A stretch of DNA of 58,556 nt from Xanthomonas vasicola (GTDB lineage Bacteria > Pseudomonadota > Gammaproteobacteria > Xanthomonadales > Xanthomonadaceae), in the NCBI RefSeq assembly GCF_000772705.2, contig NZ_JSBW02000023.1, positions 1-58,556 on the forward strand, read 5' to 3'. A program made the position numbers and the translations under genes. Numbering within the stretch: position 1 is the stretch's first letter; every line of letters begins with the position of its first letter. The notes beneath the pieces are model-generated. The model saw nothing but the letters and a program-made list of their open reading frames with translations. It did not search any database and was not told the DNA's origin. This document shows positions 19,209 to 27,461 of this stretch, in pieces.

Positions 19209-22036
19209 TGAATCAATCCGCGTCCGGTAAAGCGATCGTCGAGTTGTAGGTCCGCCAACCATGGCGCCTGCCAGCGCGCGGAACCGACGCACTGCAGCGG
19301 GATCTGGATCGAAGCGCGGTCGAAGTCCAATAGATAGCTTTCGTCTTGGGTAACTCTGCAAACGTCTGCAATAAAAGCTAGCGCGCCTTCATGTACCTGC
19401 GCGAGTGTTGCCCATTGCGTTGGCGATAGCTCTGGATTGGCGTAGACCGCAGTTGGAACCTCGGAGGTGCTCGCGAAGTAGGAAAACTGCGGCGAGGGAG
19501 CTGTGAGTAGTGTTTCCAGCAGCAAATCGTGGCGCAGGATCGTCGATTGATCCGCATCACCTTCGGTACGTCCATCGAAGTAGCGGGCAGCAGCCCAGCT
19601 CTGATCAGTGATCTTTGTAGCACGCGCGTTCAATGCAAAATAAGCGCCACCCAGCGGCTGCCGGGTTAACCGTGCGAGGTTGGCCTGGATGCTGCCCGAA
19701 TACCCTATGTCCGCCACCATGGCGGCGCAGTCACCCACGGTGGCTCTCCAGTACTGCAGGTAAGCCGTCCTTTCAGTTTCGGCAAGCGCCAGTAAGTCAT
19801 TGATGACTGGGGCAATGAGTTCCACAAGCTCGGCGTGCATCTCCGGCAGATAAACATCGCGCTGCATCGCCGAGCGCCCTAGGCGACGTTCCAAAATATC
19901 TGCTGCAGCATCTCCCAGGCGCGCCTGTATCAAGTCACTCAGCGTTCCGGTGTAGGTGCTGTCTAGCACCAATGCAAGATCATCCGGTGCGTGCAATGAA
20001 GGTGTTCCGGTTCCCCGTCGCGATGCGAGCAGATACTTGCCGCGCAGCTGCGGTAATGAAGGACAAGCTTGCCTTACTAGCTGAAAGCCTTGCTCCAGAA
20101 GGTGGCCTTCTCGACTCAAAAATAAAATCGTTTTGATATTGCTTTGCTTTGCCGTGCGGATCAGCCAAGCGAGATAATCGAAGATCAACGGGCCGAGAAC
20201 CACATAGCCAAGACATGCTGGGGAAAGAATCGGCATTGGCATCAAGGTCTCTGGTTGCCGGTCGGCAAGATCGGCGAACCGATTGGCCAGTAAGCCGAGC
20301 CACAACTGATCTTGCCACCGCGTTGCTGCAGCTGACGACGGTCTAAGCGGGCGCAACCCAGGAACTATATCCAATAACGCGGATGGTCGGATTACATGCA
20401 CCGGTGTCAACAGATGGTGCATCTGTGGACGCTGAATGTCTCCGTGTTCATTGTCGCCGACATGTAGCCATTGTGAAGGGCTTATTTTCTCGATGTTCGG
20501 CAGCTCCCTCCAGGCACTGTCGGCATCCTTGCGCCAACCCGTCTCGCAGGAGACATACCAGGCGGCTGGCAGCGCGGTGACTTCGGTAGGAAGCACCTGC
20601 TTCAGCAACGTGCTGCCTAGATACATATCCGAAAGCGCAACGAGGCGGATGCCACGTTGTTGCAAGCCGGTGGCTGCTGCGATCACACCTTGCCGCGGTC
20701 GTAGCAAGCTGGCTTCTAGGGCCACTTCCAATGCCTGAAGTGCATCAATTGGAAGTCCCTTCGCATCGGGCAAGCCAGACAGTGTTGTGTAGATAGTTGA
20801 AAGGTCGACATCGCCGCCAGATTGATGTCGTGCTTTTGACTCGGCAAGTTCGCGGAGTTCAAGAAGATTTACGACCCCGAACTGACGAGCGACCAAGTGG
20901 GCAAGATAAGCGCGGGCGCCGGCAGCAAACAGGAACGGCCTCACTACCAACGTGTCGAAGATATCTAGCGAAACCAGTCGAGCCTGAAGAGAGGACAGTG
21001 TCAATCGCGTGGCGATCGGCGCTTCAAACGAAGCCTGCCAGTTGCGTTCACCTTCTCCGCTGAGTGACAGCGTACCGTCTTGCGGCAATATACCGATTCG
21101 ATAATGCTGATGGCGCACGACAGCGACAAACATGCGCTCCATCGCGTGGTGCAGGGTGCCATCGATCTGTCCGTGCTCTTCCGGGAAGTCCTTGAGCTCC
21201 AGATTCAGCGCGTACAAAGGCCGCAGCGCGTCCACTTTCGCCCAAAACATCGAACCCGCTGGAAAGTCGATATATTCCGACGCATTGATGTCGAATCCGA
21301 GCCGCTGGGCCAGCGTGCGACACACCTCAAAATTACTAAGCCAGGTATGTGCCCAAAGAGGAACGCGTTCGTAACTCTCAGGGTAGAGCATGCCAAGGCG
21401 CGGCTCGGCCTGAAACATGCCAAGTTGCCAGGCGATGCGCTCCGCGCTGCCCATCAGGGAGGACACCAAATAGCGGCGCCACTGACCTTGCTCGCTGCCG
21501 GTGTATAGCGATTTCTTTGTGTGCAGATGGCCGACAACGTCCAAGGCCAGAATCTGCTCGCGGAACGTTACCAGCAGCGGCGCGATGTCACGGCCGCGAT
21601 TGGGCACGATGCGGATATCTAGCTTCTCGATCCGCGGCAGCTTTGAAAAGCGATCACGCGCCTGGGCTTCGGCCGCGTTGTCCATCACAGAGACGAGCAG
21701 GTCATAGCCGACCGGCATCTGCTGGAGCGACTGTGCGAATTCTTCGATCAGGTCCGGATAAAAGACGTGGACCATCACGCCCACCTTTACCTGCAACTGC
21801 GCCGAAGGCACTGGCCTGCCAAATGGTGCTTGGTCCGCCAGGCGATGAGCTGCCGGCTGCTTGCGTCCAGCCAATCGAACTCGCTCTAGAAAGCCACGTA
21901 TTCCCAGGGCACGGATCACCTTGAACGCGCGCATCGCAACCGCGGTGGCACCAGACAAGCCACCTCCATGGAGTTCTATCGAGCGGCGTGCCGCAGCCAT
22001 GAATTTGGTGAGGCTGCCAGTCACGCGGTGCGCCAT
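19199..22036 (-). CDS. Multidomain RgpF-like (rhamnan synthesis F) and HAD-like glycan protein
   Basis: A 945-residue protein in at least two parts. Residues about 70-330 resemble the rhamnan synthesis protein F family: VMVHVFYPDLIEEF, then IVPNRGRDIAPLL and HLHTKKS, a pattern shared with RgpF/WsaF-type polysaccharide enzymes. From about residue 370 a HAD-like domain begins with VSLDIFDTLVVRP and includes LSDMYLGSTLL and HVGDNEHGDI. A further domain near residue 650 starts ILFLSREGHLLEQGF, also HAD-like. Such fusions occur in O-antigen and capsule loci, but the exact transfer reaction is unknown. The ATG at 22036 lies 7 bases after the ETF-QO stop; the longer start at 22105 would overlap ETF-QO. 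It shares an operon with ETF-QO and probably acts on rhamnose made by RmlBACD. Confidence 0.8.
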   Translation of the reverse strand: MAHRVTGSLTKFMAAARRSIELHGGGLSGATAVAMRAFKVIRALGIRGFLERVRLAGRKQPAAHRLADQAPFGRPVPSAQLQVKVGVMVHVFYPDLIEEFAQSLQQMPVGYDLLVSVMDNAAEAQARDRFSKLPRIEKLDIRIVPNRGRDIAPLLVTFREQILALDVVGHLHTKKSLYTGSEQGQWRRYLVSSLMGSAERIAWQLGMFQAEPRLGMLYPESYERVPLWAHTWLSNFEVCRTLAQRLGFDINASEYIDFPAGSMFWAKVDALRPLYALNLELKDFPEEHGQIDGTLHHAMERMFVAVVRHQHYRIGILPQDGTLSLSGEGERNWQASFEAPIATRLTLSSLQARLVSLDIFDTLVVRPFLFAAGARAYLAHLVARQFGVVNLLELRELAESKARHQSGGDVDLSTIYTTLSGLPDAKGLPIDALQALEVALEASLLRPRQGVIAAATGLQQRGIRLVALSDMYLGSTLLKQVLPTEVTALPAAWYVSCETGWRKDADSAWRELPNIEKISPSQWLHVGDNEHGDIQRPQMHHLLTPVHVIRPSALLDIVPGLRPLRPSSAAATRWQDQLWLGLLANRFADLADRQPETLMPMPILSPACLGYVVLGPLIFDYLAWLIRTAKQSNIKTILFLSREGHLLEQGFQLVRQACPSLPQLRGKYLLASRRGTGTPSLHAPDDLALVLDSTYTGTLSDLIQARLGDAAADILERRLGRSAMQRDVYLPEMHAELVELIAPVINDLLALAETERTAYLQYWRATVGDCAAMVADIGYSGSIQANLARLTRQPLGGAYFALNARATKITDQSWAAARYFDGRTEGDADQSTILRHDLLLETLLTAPSPQFSYFASTSEVPTAVYANPELSPTQWATLAQVHEGALAFIADVCRVTQDESYLLDFDRASIQIPLQCVGSARWQAPWLADLQLDDRFTGRGLIQAG

Positions 22037-22043
22037 TCGTTGT

Positions 22044-23693
22044 TCACAGGTTCTGGTAGTTCGGGCCCGAACCACCCTCCGGTGTGACCCAGGTGATGAT
22101 TTCATAGGGGTCTTTGATGTCGCAGGTCTTGCAGTGCACGCAGTTGGCGGCGTTGATCTGCAGACGCTTGCCCGAGGGGCTGGCGGCGTCTGCGACCATT
22201 TCGTAGACGTTGGCCGGGCAAAAGCGCGTGCAGGGGTTGTCGTATTCCGCTACGCAGCGGGTGGCGCACACGTCGGTGTCCAGCACCTTCAGATGCACCG
22301 GTTGGTCTTCATCGTGCTCGGTGGCGGCGAAATACACCGCTTGCAGGCGATCGCGCGGTGCGAGGTCGCGGGTGACGTAGTCGCGCTTGGGTTGTTCGTA
22401 CTCGCCGAGCTTGTGCAGCGCCGACCAGTCGGGCTTGTTCTTCAGCGTCCACGGCGAGGCGCCTTTGAGCGCGGTTTCCCACGCCGCATTGAGCAGGCCG
22501 AACCACAGGCCCTTTTTGAAACCGGGCTTGATGTTGCGGACTTGCTTCAGCTCGGCCATGACCTCGGAGGCGCGCAGCTTGGCATCGAAGCCCTGCGGCG
22601 CCAGCTGCGATTGCACCAGGTGTTCGGCGGCCAGCATGCCGCTGCGGATCGCCTGGTGGGTGCCCTTGATCTTGGGCACATTGAGCAGACCGGCGGTGTC
22701 GCCAATGAGCAAGGCGCCGGGCATGTCCACTTTCGGCAGCGATTGCCAACCGCCGCTGACCAGTGCGCGTGCGCCGGCAGACAAGATGCTGCCGCCTTCC
22801 AGCAACGGCTTGATCATGGGGTGGTTCTTCCATTGCTGGAAGGCTTCCCAAGGCTGGTAGGCCGGGTCGCTGTAGTCCAGCCCGCTCACATAACCGAGCG
22901 CAATCTGGTTATTGTCCAGGTGATACACGAAGCTGCCGCCGTAGGTGCGGTTGTCGGCTGGCCAGCCGATGGTGTGCACGATCTTGCCCGGCGTGACGCG
23001 GCCTTCGGGCACCTGCCACAGCTCCTTGATGCCGATCGAATAGCCTTGCGGGTCGCTGTCGGCGGTGAGGTCGAAGCGCTTGAGCAGCTGCTTGGTCAGG
23101 TGACCACGCGCGCCTTCGGCAAGCACGGTGACCTTGGCGCGGATGTCGATGCCGGCGGTGTAGCCGGGCTTGTGTGAGCCGTCTTTTGCAATGCCCATGT
23201 CGCCGATGCGCACGCCCACCACCTGGCCGCTGTCGTCGTGCAGCGTCTCAGCGGCGGCGAAGCCAGGGTAGATCTCTACGCCCAGCGCTTCGGCCTGCGG
23301 CGCCAGCCAGGCGCACATCGCGCCCAGGCTGACAATGAAGTTGCCGTGGTTACGCATGCCCGGCGGAACCACCGGAAACTTGCGTGCGCTGTCCTTGCCG
23401 AGGAACCAGAATTCGTCGTCGGTGGCCGCCACGCAGATCGGCGGCGGGTTGTTACGCCAGCCTGGCAGCAGCGCATCCAGCGGGCCGGGCTCGATCACTG
23501 CACCAGACAGGATATGCGCGCCGATGGTGCTGGATTTTTCGATCACGCAGACGCTGATGTTCGGATCGAGCTGCTTGAGCCGGATCGCAAACGACAGCCC
23601 GGCCGGACCGGCACCGACGGTGACGACGTCGTATTCCATGACGTCACGCTCGACCGCCTCTGACGCGTGTGCGCCCACTCCCGCTTCCGACAT
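22044..23693 (-). CDS. Electron transfer flavoprotein-ubiquinone oxidoreductase
   Basis: 549 residues. VVTVGAGPAGLSFAIRLKQLD is the FAD-binding start, and the ETF-QO ubiquinone-binding core follows, with GCHGHLTK-like region GARGHLTKQL. The C-terminal 4Fe-4S ferredoxin domain uses Cys from CATRCVAEYDNPCTRFCPANVYE and NAANCVHCKTCDIKDP. It passes electrons from reduced ETF (etfAB, about 11 kb away) to ubiquinone at the inner membrane. Start at 23693 follows GGGAGCGGAGCA; the longer start at 23744 lacks support. The RgpF-like gene follows 7 bases later. Confidence 0.95.
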   Translation of the reverse strand: MSEAGVGAHASEAVERDVMEYDVVTVGAGPAGLSFAIRLKQLDPNISVCVIEKSSTIGAHILSGAVIEPGPLDALLPGWRNNPPPICVAATDDEFWFLGKDSARKFPVVPPGMRNHGNFIVSLGAMCAWLAPQAEALGVEIYPGFAAAETLHDDSGQVVGVRIGDMGIAKDGSHKPGYTAGIDIRAKVTVLAEGARGHLTKQLLKRFDLTADSDPQGYSIGIKELWQVPEGRVTPGKIVHTIGWPADNRTYGGSFVYHLDNNQIALGYVSGLDYSDPAYQPWEAFQQWKNHPMIKPLLEGGSILSAGARALVSGGWQSLPKVDMPGALLIGDTAGLLNVPKIKGTHQAIRSGMLAAEHLVQSQLAPQGFDAKLRASEVMAELKQVRNIKPGFKKGLWFGLLNAAWETALKGASPWTLKNKPDWSALHKLGEYEQPKRDYVTRDLAPRDRLQAVYFAATEHDEDQPVHLKVLDTDVCATRCVAEYDNPCTRFCPANVYEMVADAASPSGKRLQINAANCVHCKTCDIKDPYEIITWVTPEGGSGPNYQNL

Positions 23694-23808
23694 TGCTCCG
23701 CTCCCGTTGGCTCGATGGCTGGTGCGCATTTTCCGGGATTGCATGTGACGGCGGCAAATCGGGTCGATTCATCCGCGCCATGCGGGGCTGCGTGCTAGCG
23801 TTTCCGGC

Positions 23809-24414
23809 ATGAAGATTCGGGTGACATTGCCGGAAGCGGAGATCCACTGGTGGCGGGGTTGGCTGCCGCCCGTGCAGGCCGATGCGCTGATGCAGGCGCT
23901 GCTGGCGCAGGCGCAATGGGAGGTACACCGCATCCGGTTGTTCGGACGCATGGTGGATTCGCCGCGCCTGAGCAGCTGGATTGGCGAACCGGAGGCGAGC
24001 TATCGCTACTCGGGCACACGCTTCTCGCCACAGCCGTGGCTGGCCGTGCTGCAGCCAGTGCGTACGCGGCTGGAGGACGAGACCAGTTACCAGTTCAACA
24101 GCGTGTTGGTCAATCGCTACCGTAGTGGCAGCGATGCAATGGGCTGGCATAGCGATGACGAGCCGGAGTTGGGCGCGCAGCCGTTGATTGCTTCACTGAG
24201 CTTGGGCGCGACGCGACGTTTCGCATTCAAGCATCGCGACGATGCTGCGGTGAAGCAGGCGCTGGAGCTGGGCCACGGCGATCTGTTGTTGATGGGCGGC
24301 GATACCCAGCGGCACTACAAACACGCGTTGCCGCGCACCGCGAAGCCGGTCGGCGAGCGCATCAACCTAACTTTTCGTCAGATCGCGGTGCGCGTGCCCC
24401 AGCGAAGCAGCTAG
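23809..24414 (+). CDS. AlkB-like 2-oxoglutarate-dependent dioxygenase
   Basis: 201 residues of the AlkB family. FNSVLVNRYRSGSDAMGWHSDDE holds the Fe(II)-binding HxD pair, SLSLGATRRFAFKHR is the substrate/nucleotide-recognition lid and core strand, and GDLLLMGGDTQRHYKHALPR then INLTFRQI provide the third Fe ligand His and the 2-oxoglutarate-binding arginine. AlkB-type enzymes oxidatively remove alkyl groups from DNA or RNA bases. The closest type is the short ALKBH2/3-like AlkB (DUF-free, single domain). It is divergent from ETF-QO across a 115-base gap. No ada operator is evident. Confidence 0.92.
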   Translation: MKIRVTLPEAEIHWWRGWLPPVQADALMQALLAQAQWEVHRIRLFGRMVDSPRLSSWIGEPEASYRYSGTRFSPQPWLAVLQPVRTRLEDETSYQFNSVLVNRYRSGSDAMGWHSDDEPELGAQPLIASLSLGATRRFAFKHRDDAAVKQALELGHGDLLLMGGDTQRHYKHALPRTAKPVGERINLTFRQIAVRVPQRSS

Positions 24415-24525
24415 CGACACGTAGCGCGCGCTTGCGTGTTGGTGAGTGCAGTCGTTTTGTCGGCGCCGCGGCTTGCGTGGGCGCAATCAGCAGCCCAGGT
24501 CAAAAACGATGAGTGGTTCACGTGC

Positions 24526-24627
24526 GCGGTGTCCTCACCGCTTGCGGAACACGCCGTGAGCTCATCCCTTGGAAGTCGATGGCGGCATCCATGCCGCCAT
24601 CGAGCCCGCAAGCGGTGAGGACACCGC
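24526..24627. repeat. Nested intergenic palindrome
   Basis: A perfect 22-base inverted repeat (arms 24526-24547 and 24606-24627; left arm begins GCGGTGTCCTCACCGCTTG) encloses a second perfect one with 13-base arms (24576-24588 and 24591-24603; TCGATGGCGGCAT) and a 2-base loop. It lies in a 549-base gap without a gene (24415-24963). The nested geometry resembles a folded RNA or a mobile REP-like element rather than a simple terminator, as no T-run follows. Confidence 0.85.
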
Positions 24628-24651
24628 ACCAGAAAGTTCATTGGTGATTTA

Positions 24652-24745
24652 TTGAAGAGCGAGGGCGCCGCGCCCAGGCAGTCGACTGGCTGCTGTTTTG
24701 AACAGCGAGGAAACCGCGTCGCGCAGCCGCTGGCTGCTTTTTTGA
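24652..24745 (+). repeat. Imperfect tandem repeat, about 45-base period
   Basis: Two adjacent units begin at 24652 and 24698, each opening TTGAA(G/C)AGCGAGG and ending CTGGCTGCT plus a T-run; a third unit starts at 24742 and quickly diverges. No coding function is evident. Confidence 0.7.
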
Positions 24746-24779
24746 AAGCTGTGCGCACCGATCATCTCAACTGGTCCTT

Positions 24780-24888
24780 GCTCGCCTACCGTGGCCGGAC
24801 CCTTGGCGGCATGGATGCCGCCAAGGAGCCCACAGGGACGTACTTGCAGCGTGTCCCGCGATGGTGGGCGGGCAAGGGTCCTGCAGCC
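24780..24888 (+). repeat. Dispersed intergenic repeat, copy 1 (with palindrome 24801-24826)
   Basis: This contains a perfect palindrome CCTTGGCGGCAT-GG-ATGCCGCCAAGG at 24801-24826, followed by GGACGTACTTGCAGCG and a GC-rich tail ending in CCTGCA. A closely similar stretch lies on the opposite strand at 54788-54870. It is probably a Xanthomonas interspersed element. Short open frames across it are not supported as genes. Confidence 0.75.
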
Positions 24889-24963
24889 ACGGCACCGATC
24901 AGCCGCTCTGCAGCAGACCGGCGTGAAGTCGTCTGTCAGCCGCTTTAAGTCTGTCGTTTTCGC

Positions 24964-25608
24964 TTACAACGAACGCGGCAAGTTCTGGCTGTCCTGCTGT
25001 CCGGTAGTCAATGTCCAGCCGACCAACTCGGTGGTGACCTGGTTTAGTGCCTGCTCGAACGCGACGGCGACTGCCGCAGTATCGGTGCCGGTGGATGGGC
25101 GTGCGACCAGGAAGGTGCGCGAGGCGACTACGCGCTGATCGGCCGAATGCAGCAGTTTGGCGTTGAGCTCGATCGTGGCCGAAGGCAGCGACTGGCCGGC
25201 GTAATCGGATTCGAAACGGCGCAGGTCGATCGCCAGTTTGTAGTCCGAGCGGATGCCGGTACCGATATGCGCCACCGCGGCGATCTTGCCGGAGTCCTCG
25301 AACGCGCGCACCACGCTGTCTTCCAGCATGTCGGTGGCTGGCTGCGCCCACCCTGCGCCTTGATATACCTGCAGCTCGCCAGGGGTTGGCCGCACATTGA
25401 TGCGCGGGCTGTCGATGATGCGTGCGGCGCTGGGCTTGGCCACCACCAGCTGCCAGGTCACCTGCGGCCACGCCGGGTTCGGCGTCACTCGCACGGTGGG
25501 CGAATAGATCGTGGCCGGCTTCTGGTCGCCGCCGGTCAGGACCGAGCAGCCACCCAGCGCCAGCAACGAGACGCACAGCATGGGACGCAACAGGCGCATG
25601 GCAGTCAT
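24964..25608 (-). CDS. ABC-type transport auxiliary lipoprotein (PqiC/MCE-associated family)
   Basis: 214 residues. The N-terminus is a lipoprotein signal, MLCVSLLALGGCS, with lipobox LGGC (Cys about residue 21), so it is probably anchored in the outer membrane. The body matches the ABC_trans_aux (DUF330/PqiC-like) family that accompanies MCE proteins: an early TIYSPTVRVTPNPAWPQVTW segment, then a beta-rich core with YKLAIDLRRFE. It is the last gene of the MCE operon, and its ATG overlaps the MCE protein stop (ATGA). It probably provides the outer-membrane contact for a lipid bridge. Confidence 0.88.
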   Translation of the reverse strand: MTAMRLLRPMLCVSLLALGGCSVLTGGDQKPATIYSPTVRVTPNPAWPQVTWQLVVAKPSAARIIDSPRINVRPTPGELQVYQGAGWAQPATDMLEDSVVRAFEDSGKIAAVAHIGTGIRSDYKLAIDLRRFESDYAGQSLPSATIELNAKLLHSADQRVVASRTFLVARPSTGTDTAAVAVAFEQALNQVTTELVGWTLTTGQQDSQNLPRSL

Positions 25609-26531
25609 TTCGGTTCGAACTCCTTGGGTGCGTCGCGGCCGAGCAGGTAGCGCGCAGGGTTGTTGTCCAGTTTGTCGCTGACCCGGCGCAGATCGCGGAT
25701 CAGCCCGCGCAACTCGGTCAGTGTCGGGCCGAGCTGGCCCAGCCCGTCGTTTGCAAAACTATTGATGGCCGCGCGGTTCTCGCCAAGGATGTTGTCGGCG
25801 TTGCCGGCGGCCGAGTCCAGCTTGACCAGGGTGGCATCGAGTTTTTCCAGAATGCCCGGCAGCTGCTGCACCAGGTTCTGATCCAGCCGCTTGATGGTGC
25901 CGTTGGTGGTGGTCAGGGTGGTGTCCAGATTACGCGCGGCATCGCGTGCGCTGACGATCAGCGCCTGCATGCCGTCATCGCGATCGGCAATGCCGCCGCT
26001 GATCTTTTCCAGGTTCTGCAAGGTGGCCGAAATGCTGGCCACGTTCTTGTCCGAGAGCATCTGGTCCATGCGCTCGACAATGCGGTTGGCGGTGTCGGTG
26101 ATGTTCTGCAGCGCCGACGGGGTGGTCTGGATGATCGGCGCGTCGCTCTTGTCGATGGTGGTCAGCGCCGGCGCTTCGGGCGTGCCGCCGGAGAGCTGAA
26201 TGATCGACGGGCCGGTCAGGCTGGTGATGGCCAGCTTGGCGCGGGTGTCGCTCTTGATCGGCGTGGTGGAGTTGACCCGTACGTGTGCGACCACTTGGCG
26301 CGGGTCGTTCGGTGCCAGGGTCAGTTCGGTGATCGAGCCCACCGCGATGCCGTTGTACTGCACCGGGCTACCGACCGACAGGCCCGTCACCGCCTCGCGG
26401 AACACCACCCGGTATTGCTGCCAGGTACGGTCGGAGGAGTACTTGGCGGCCCACAGCCCGAACAACAGCAGGGCCAGGCCGGCCACGATGGTGAAGGCGC
26501 CGATCAGGACGTAATTGGCTTTGGTTTCCAT
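25605..26531 (-). CDS. MCE (MlaD) family periplasmic lipid-binding protein
   Basis: 308 residues. One N-terminal membrane anchor (YVLIGAFTIVAGLALLLFGLW) is followed by a single MCE domain (about 40-120: FREAVTGLSVGSPVQYNGI is the typical MCE start) and a long helical C-terminus (about 150-290) with repeated leucines. Such helices form a needle or tunnel in related PqiB/YebT/LetB or MlaD-like hexamers. It is predicted to bind phospholipid in the periplasm and partner the ATPase and permease encoded just upstream. Gaps to neighbours are 2 bases upstream and a 4-base overlap downstream. Confidence 0.9.
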   Translation of the reverse strand: METKANYVLIGAFTIVAGLALLLFGLWAAKYSSDRTWQQYRVVFREAVTGLSVGSPVQYNGIAVGSITELTLAPNDPRQVVAHVRVNSTTPIKSDTRAKLAITSLTGPSIIQLSGGTPEAPALTTIDKSDAPIIQTTPSALQNITDTANRIVERMDQMLSDKNVASISATLQNLEKISGGIADRDDGMQALIVSARDAARNLDTTLTTTNGTIKRLDQNLVQQLPGILEKLDATLVKLDSAAGNADNILGENRAAINSFANDGLGQLGPTLTELRGLIRDLRRVSDKLDNNPARYLLGRDAPKEFEPK

Positions 26532-26533
26532 GC

Positions 26534-27376
26534 TCAGGCGGTCTCGGTGGAGTCGGTCTTGGCCGCGCGCGCGGCGCGGGCGCGCGGACCGTGGAAATAT
26601 TCCTGGATCCAGGGGTGATCGATCTGCTCGACCTCTGACAGCGGCGCGTTGGCGATCACCTTGCGATCGGCCAGCACGGCGATGCGGTCGCAGATGGCGT
26701 ACAGGGTATCCAGGTCGTGGGTGATCAGGAACACGGTCAGGCCGAGGGCTTGTTGCAAGGTGCGGATCAAACGGTCGAAGGCGGCCGCGCCGATCGGGTC
26801 CAGCCCGGCGGTGGGTTCGTCCAGAAACAGCAGCGGCGGGTCCAGCGCCAGCGCACGCGCCAACCCGGCGCGCTTGCGCATGCCGCCGGACAATTGCGAT
26901 GGCAGCTTGTCCAACGCATCGGCGGGCAGGCCGGCCAGCTTGATCTTCAGCAGCGCCAGTTCGAAATACCAGCGTTCCGGGAACTCGCCGTGGTGTTCCT
27001 TCAACGGCACCTGGACGTTTTCGCCCACGGTCATCGACGAAAACAGTGCGCCATCCTGAAAAAGCACGCCGGTATTGCGGGTGATGTGCTGGCGGTCGGC
27101 GAACCGGCCCGAGCGCGCATCCGCGCCCAGCACATGGATGCTACCGGCATCTGGCTCACGCAGGCCCAGGATGCTGCGCATCAACACCGATTTGCCGGTG
27201 CCCGAACCGCCGACCACGCCGAGAATCTCGCCGCGGCGCACGTCCAGATCGAGGTCTTCGTGCACGGTCTGGCTACCGAAGCGGTTGGTGAGACCGCGCA
27301 CGGAAATCGCCAACTGGTCGTTGTCGGCGTCAGTCTCTGGGCCGGGAGTGGGGCGTGGGGATTCGGGATTGGTCAC
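26534..27376 (-). CDS. MlaF-type ABC transporter ATP-binding protein
   Basis: 280 residues. Walker A is GGSGTGKSVLM, the ABC signature is LSGGMRKRAGLARALALDP, and Walker B with catalytic Glu is PLLFLDEPTAGLDPIGAAAF, then the switch ITHDL. The GMRKR form of the signature is typical of MlaF/Mkl ATPases that power MCE systems. The C-terminal tail of about 30 residues is characteristic of the MlaF handshake tail. It starts 85 bases after the permease gene end and runs directly into the MCE gene. Confidence 0.93.
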   Translation of the reverse strand: MTNPESPRPTPGPETDADNDQLAISVRGLTNRFGSQTVHEDLDLDVRRGEILGVVGGSGTGKSVLMRSILGLREPDAGSIHVLGADARSGRFADRQHITRNTGVLFQDGALFSSMTVGENVQVPLKEHHGEFPERWYFELALLKIKLAGLPADALDKLPSQLSGGMRKRAGLARALALDPPLLFLDEPTAGLDPIGAAAFDRLIRTLQQALGLTVFLITHDLDTLYAICDRIAVLADRKVIANAPLSEVEQIDHPWIQEYFHGPRARAARAAKTDSTETA

Positions 27377-27461
27377 GGCACCTTCCTCTCGAACACCAAT
27401 GCAAGCGCCGCACTGCGGCTGTGCGCGAATCCCAAATCCCGAATGTCGAATCCCGGCTCCA

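Noticed and set aside
24791..25138. Short plus-strand frame over the dispersed repeat
   Set aside because: It crosses repeat DNA and the antisense of the lipoprotein gene; no ribosome site or family.
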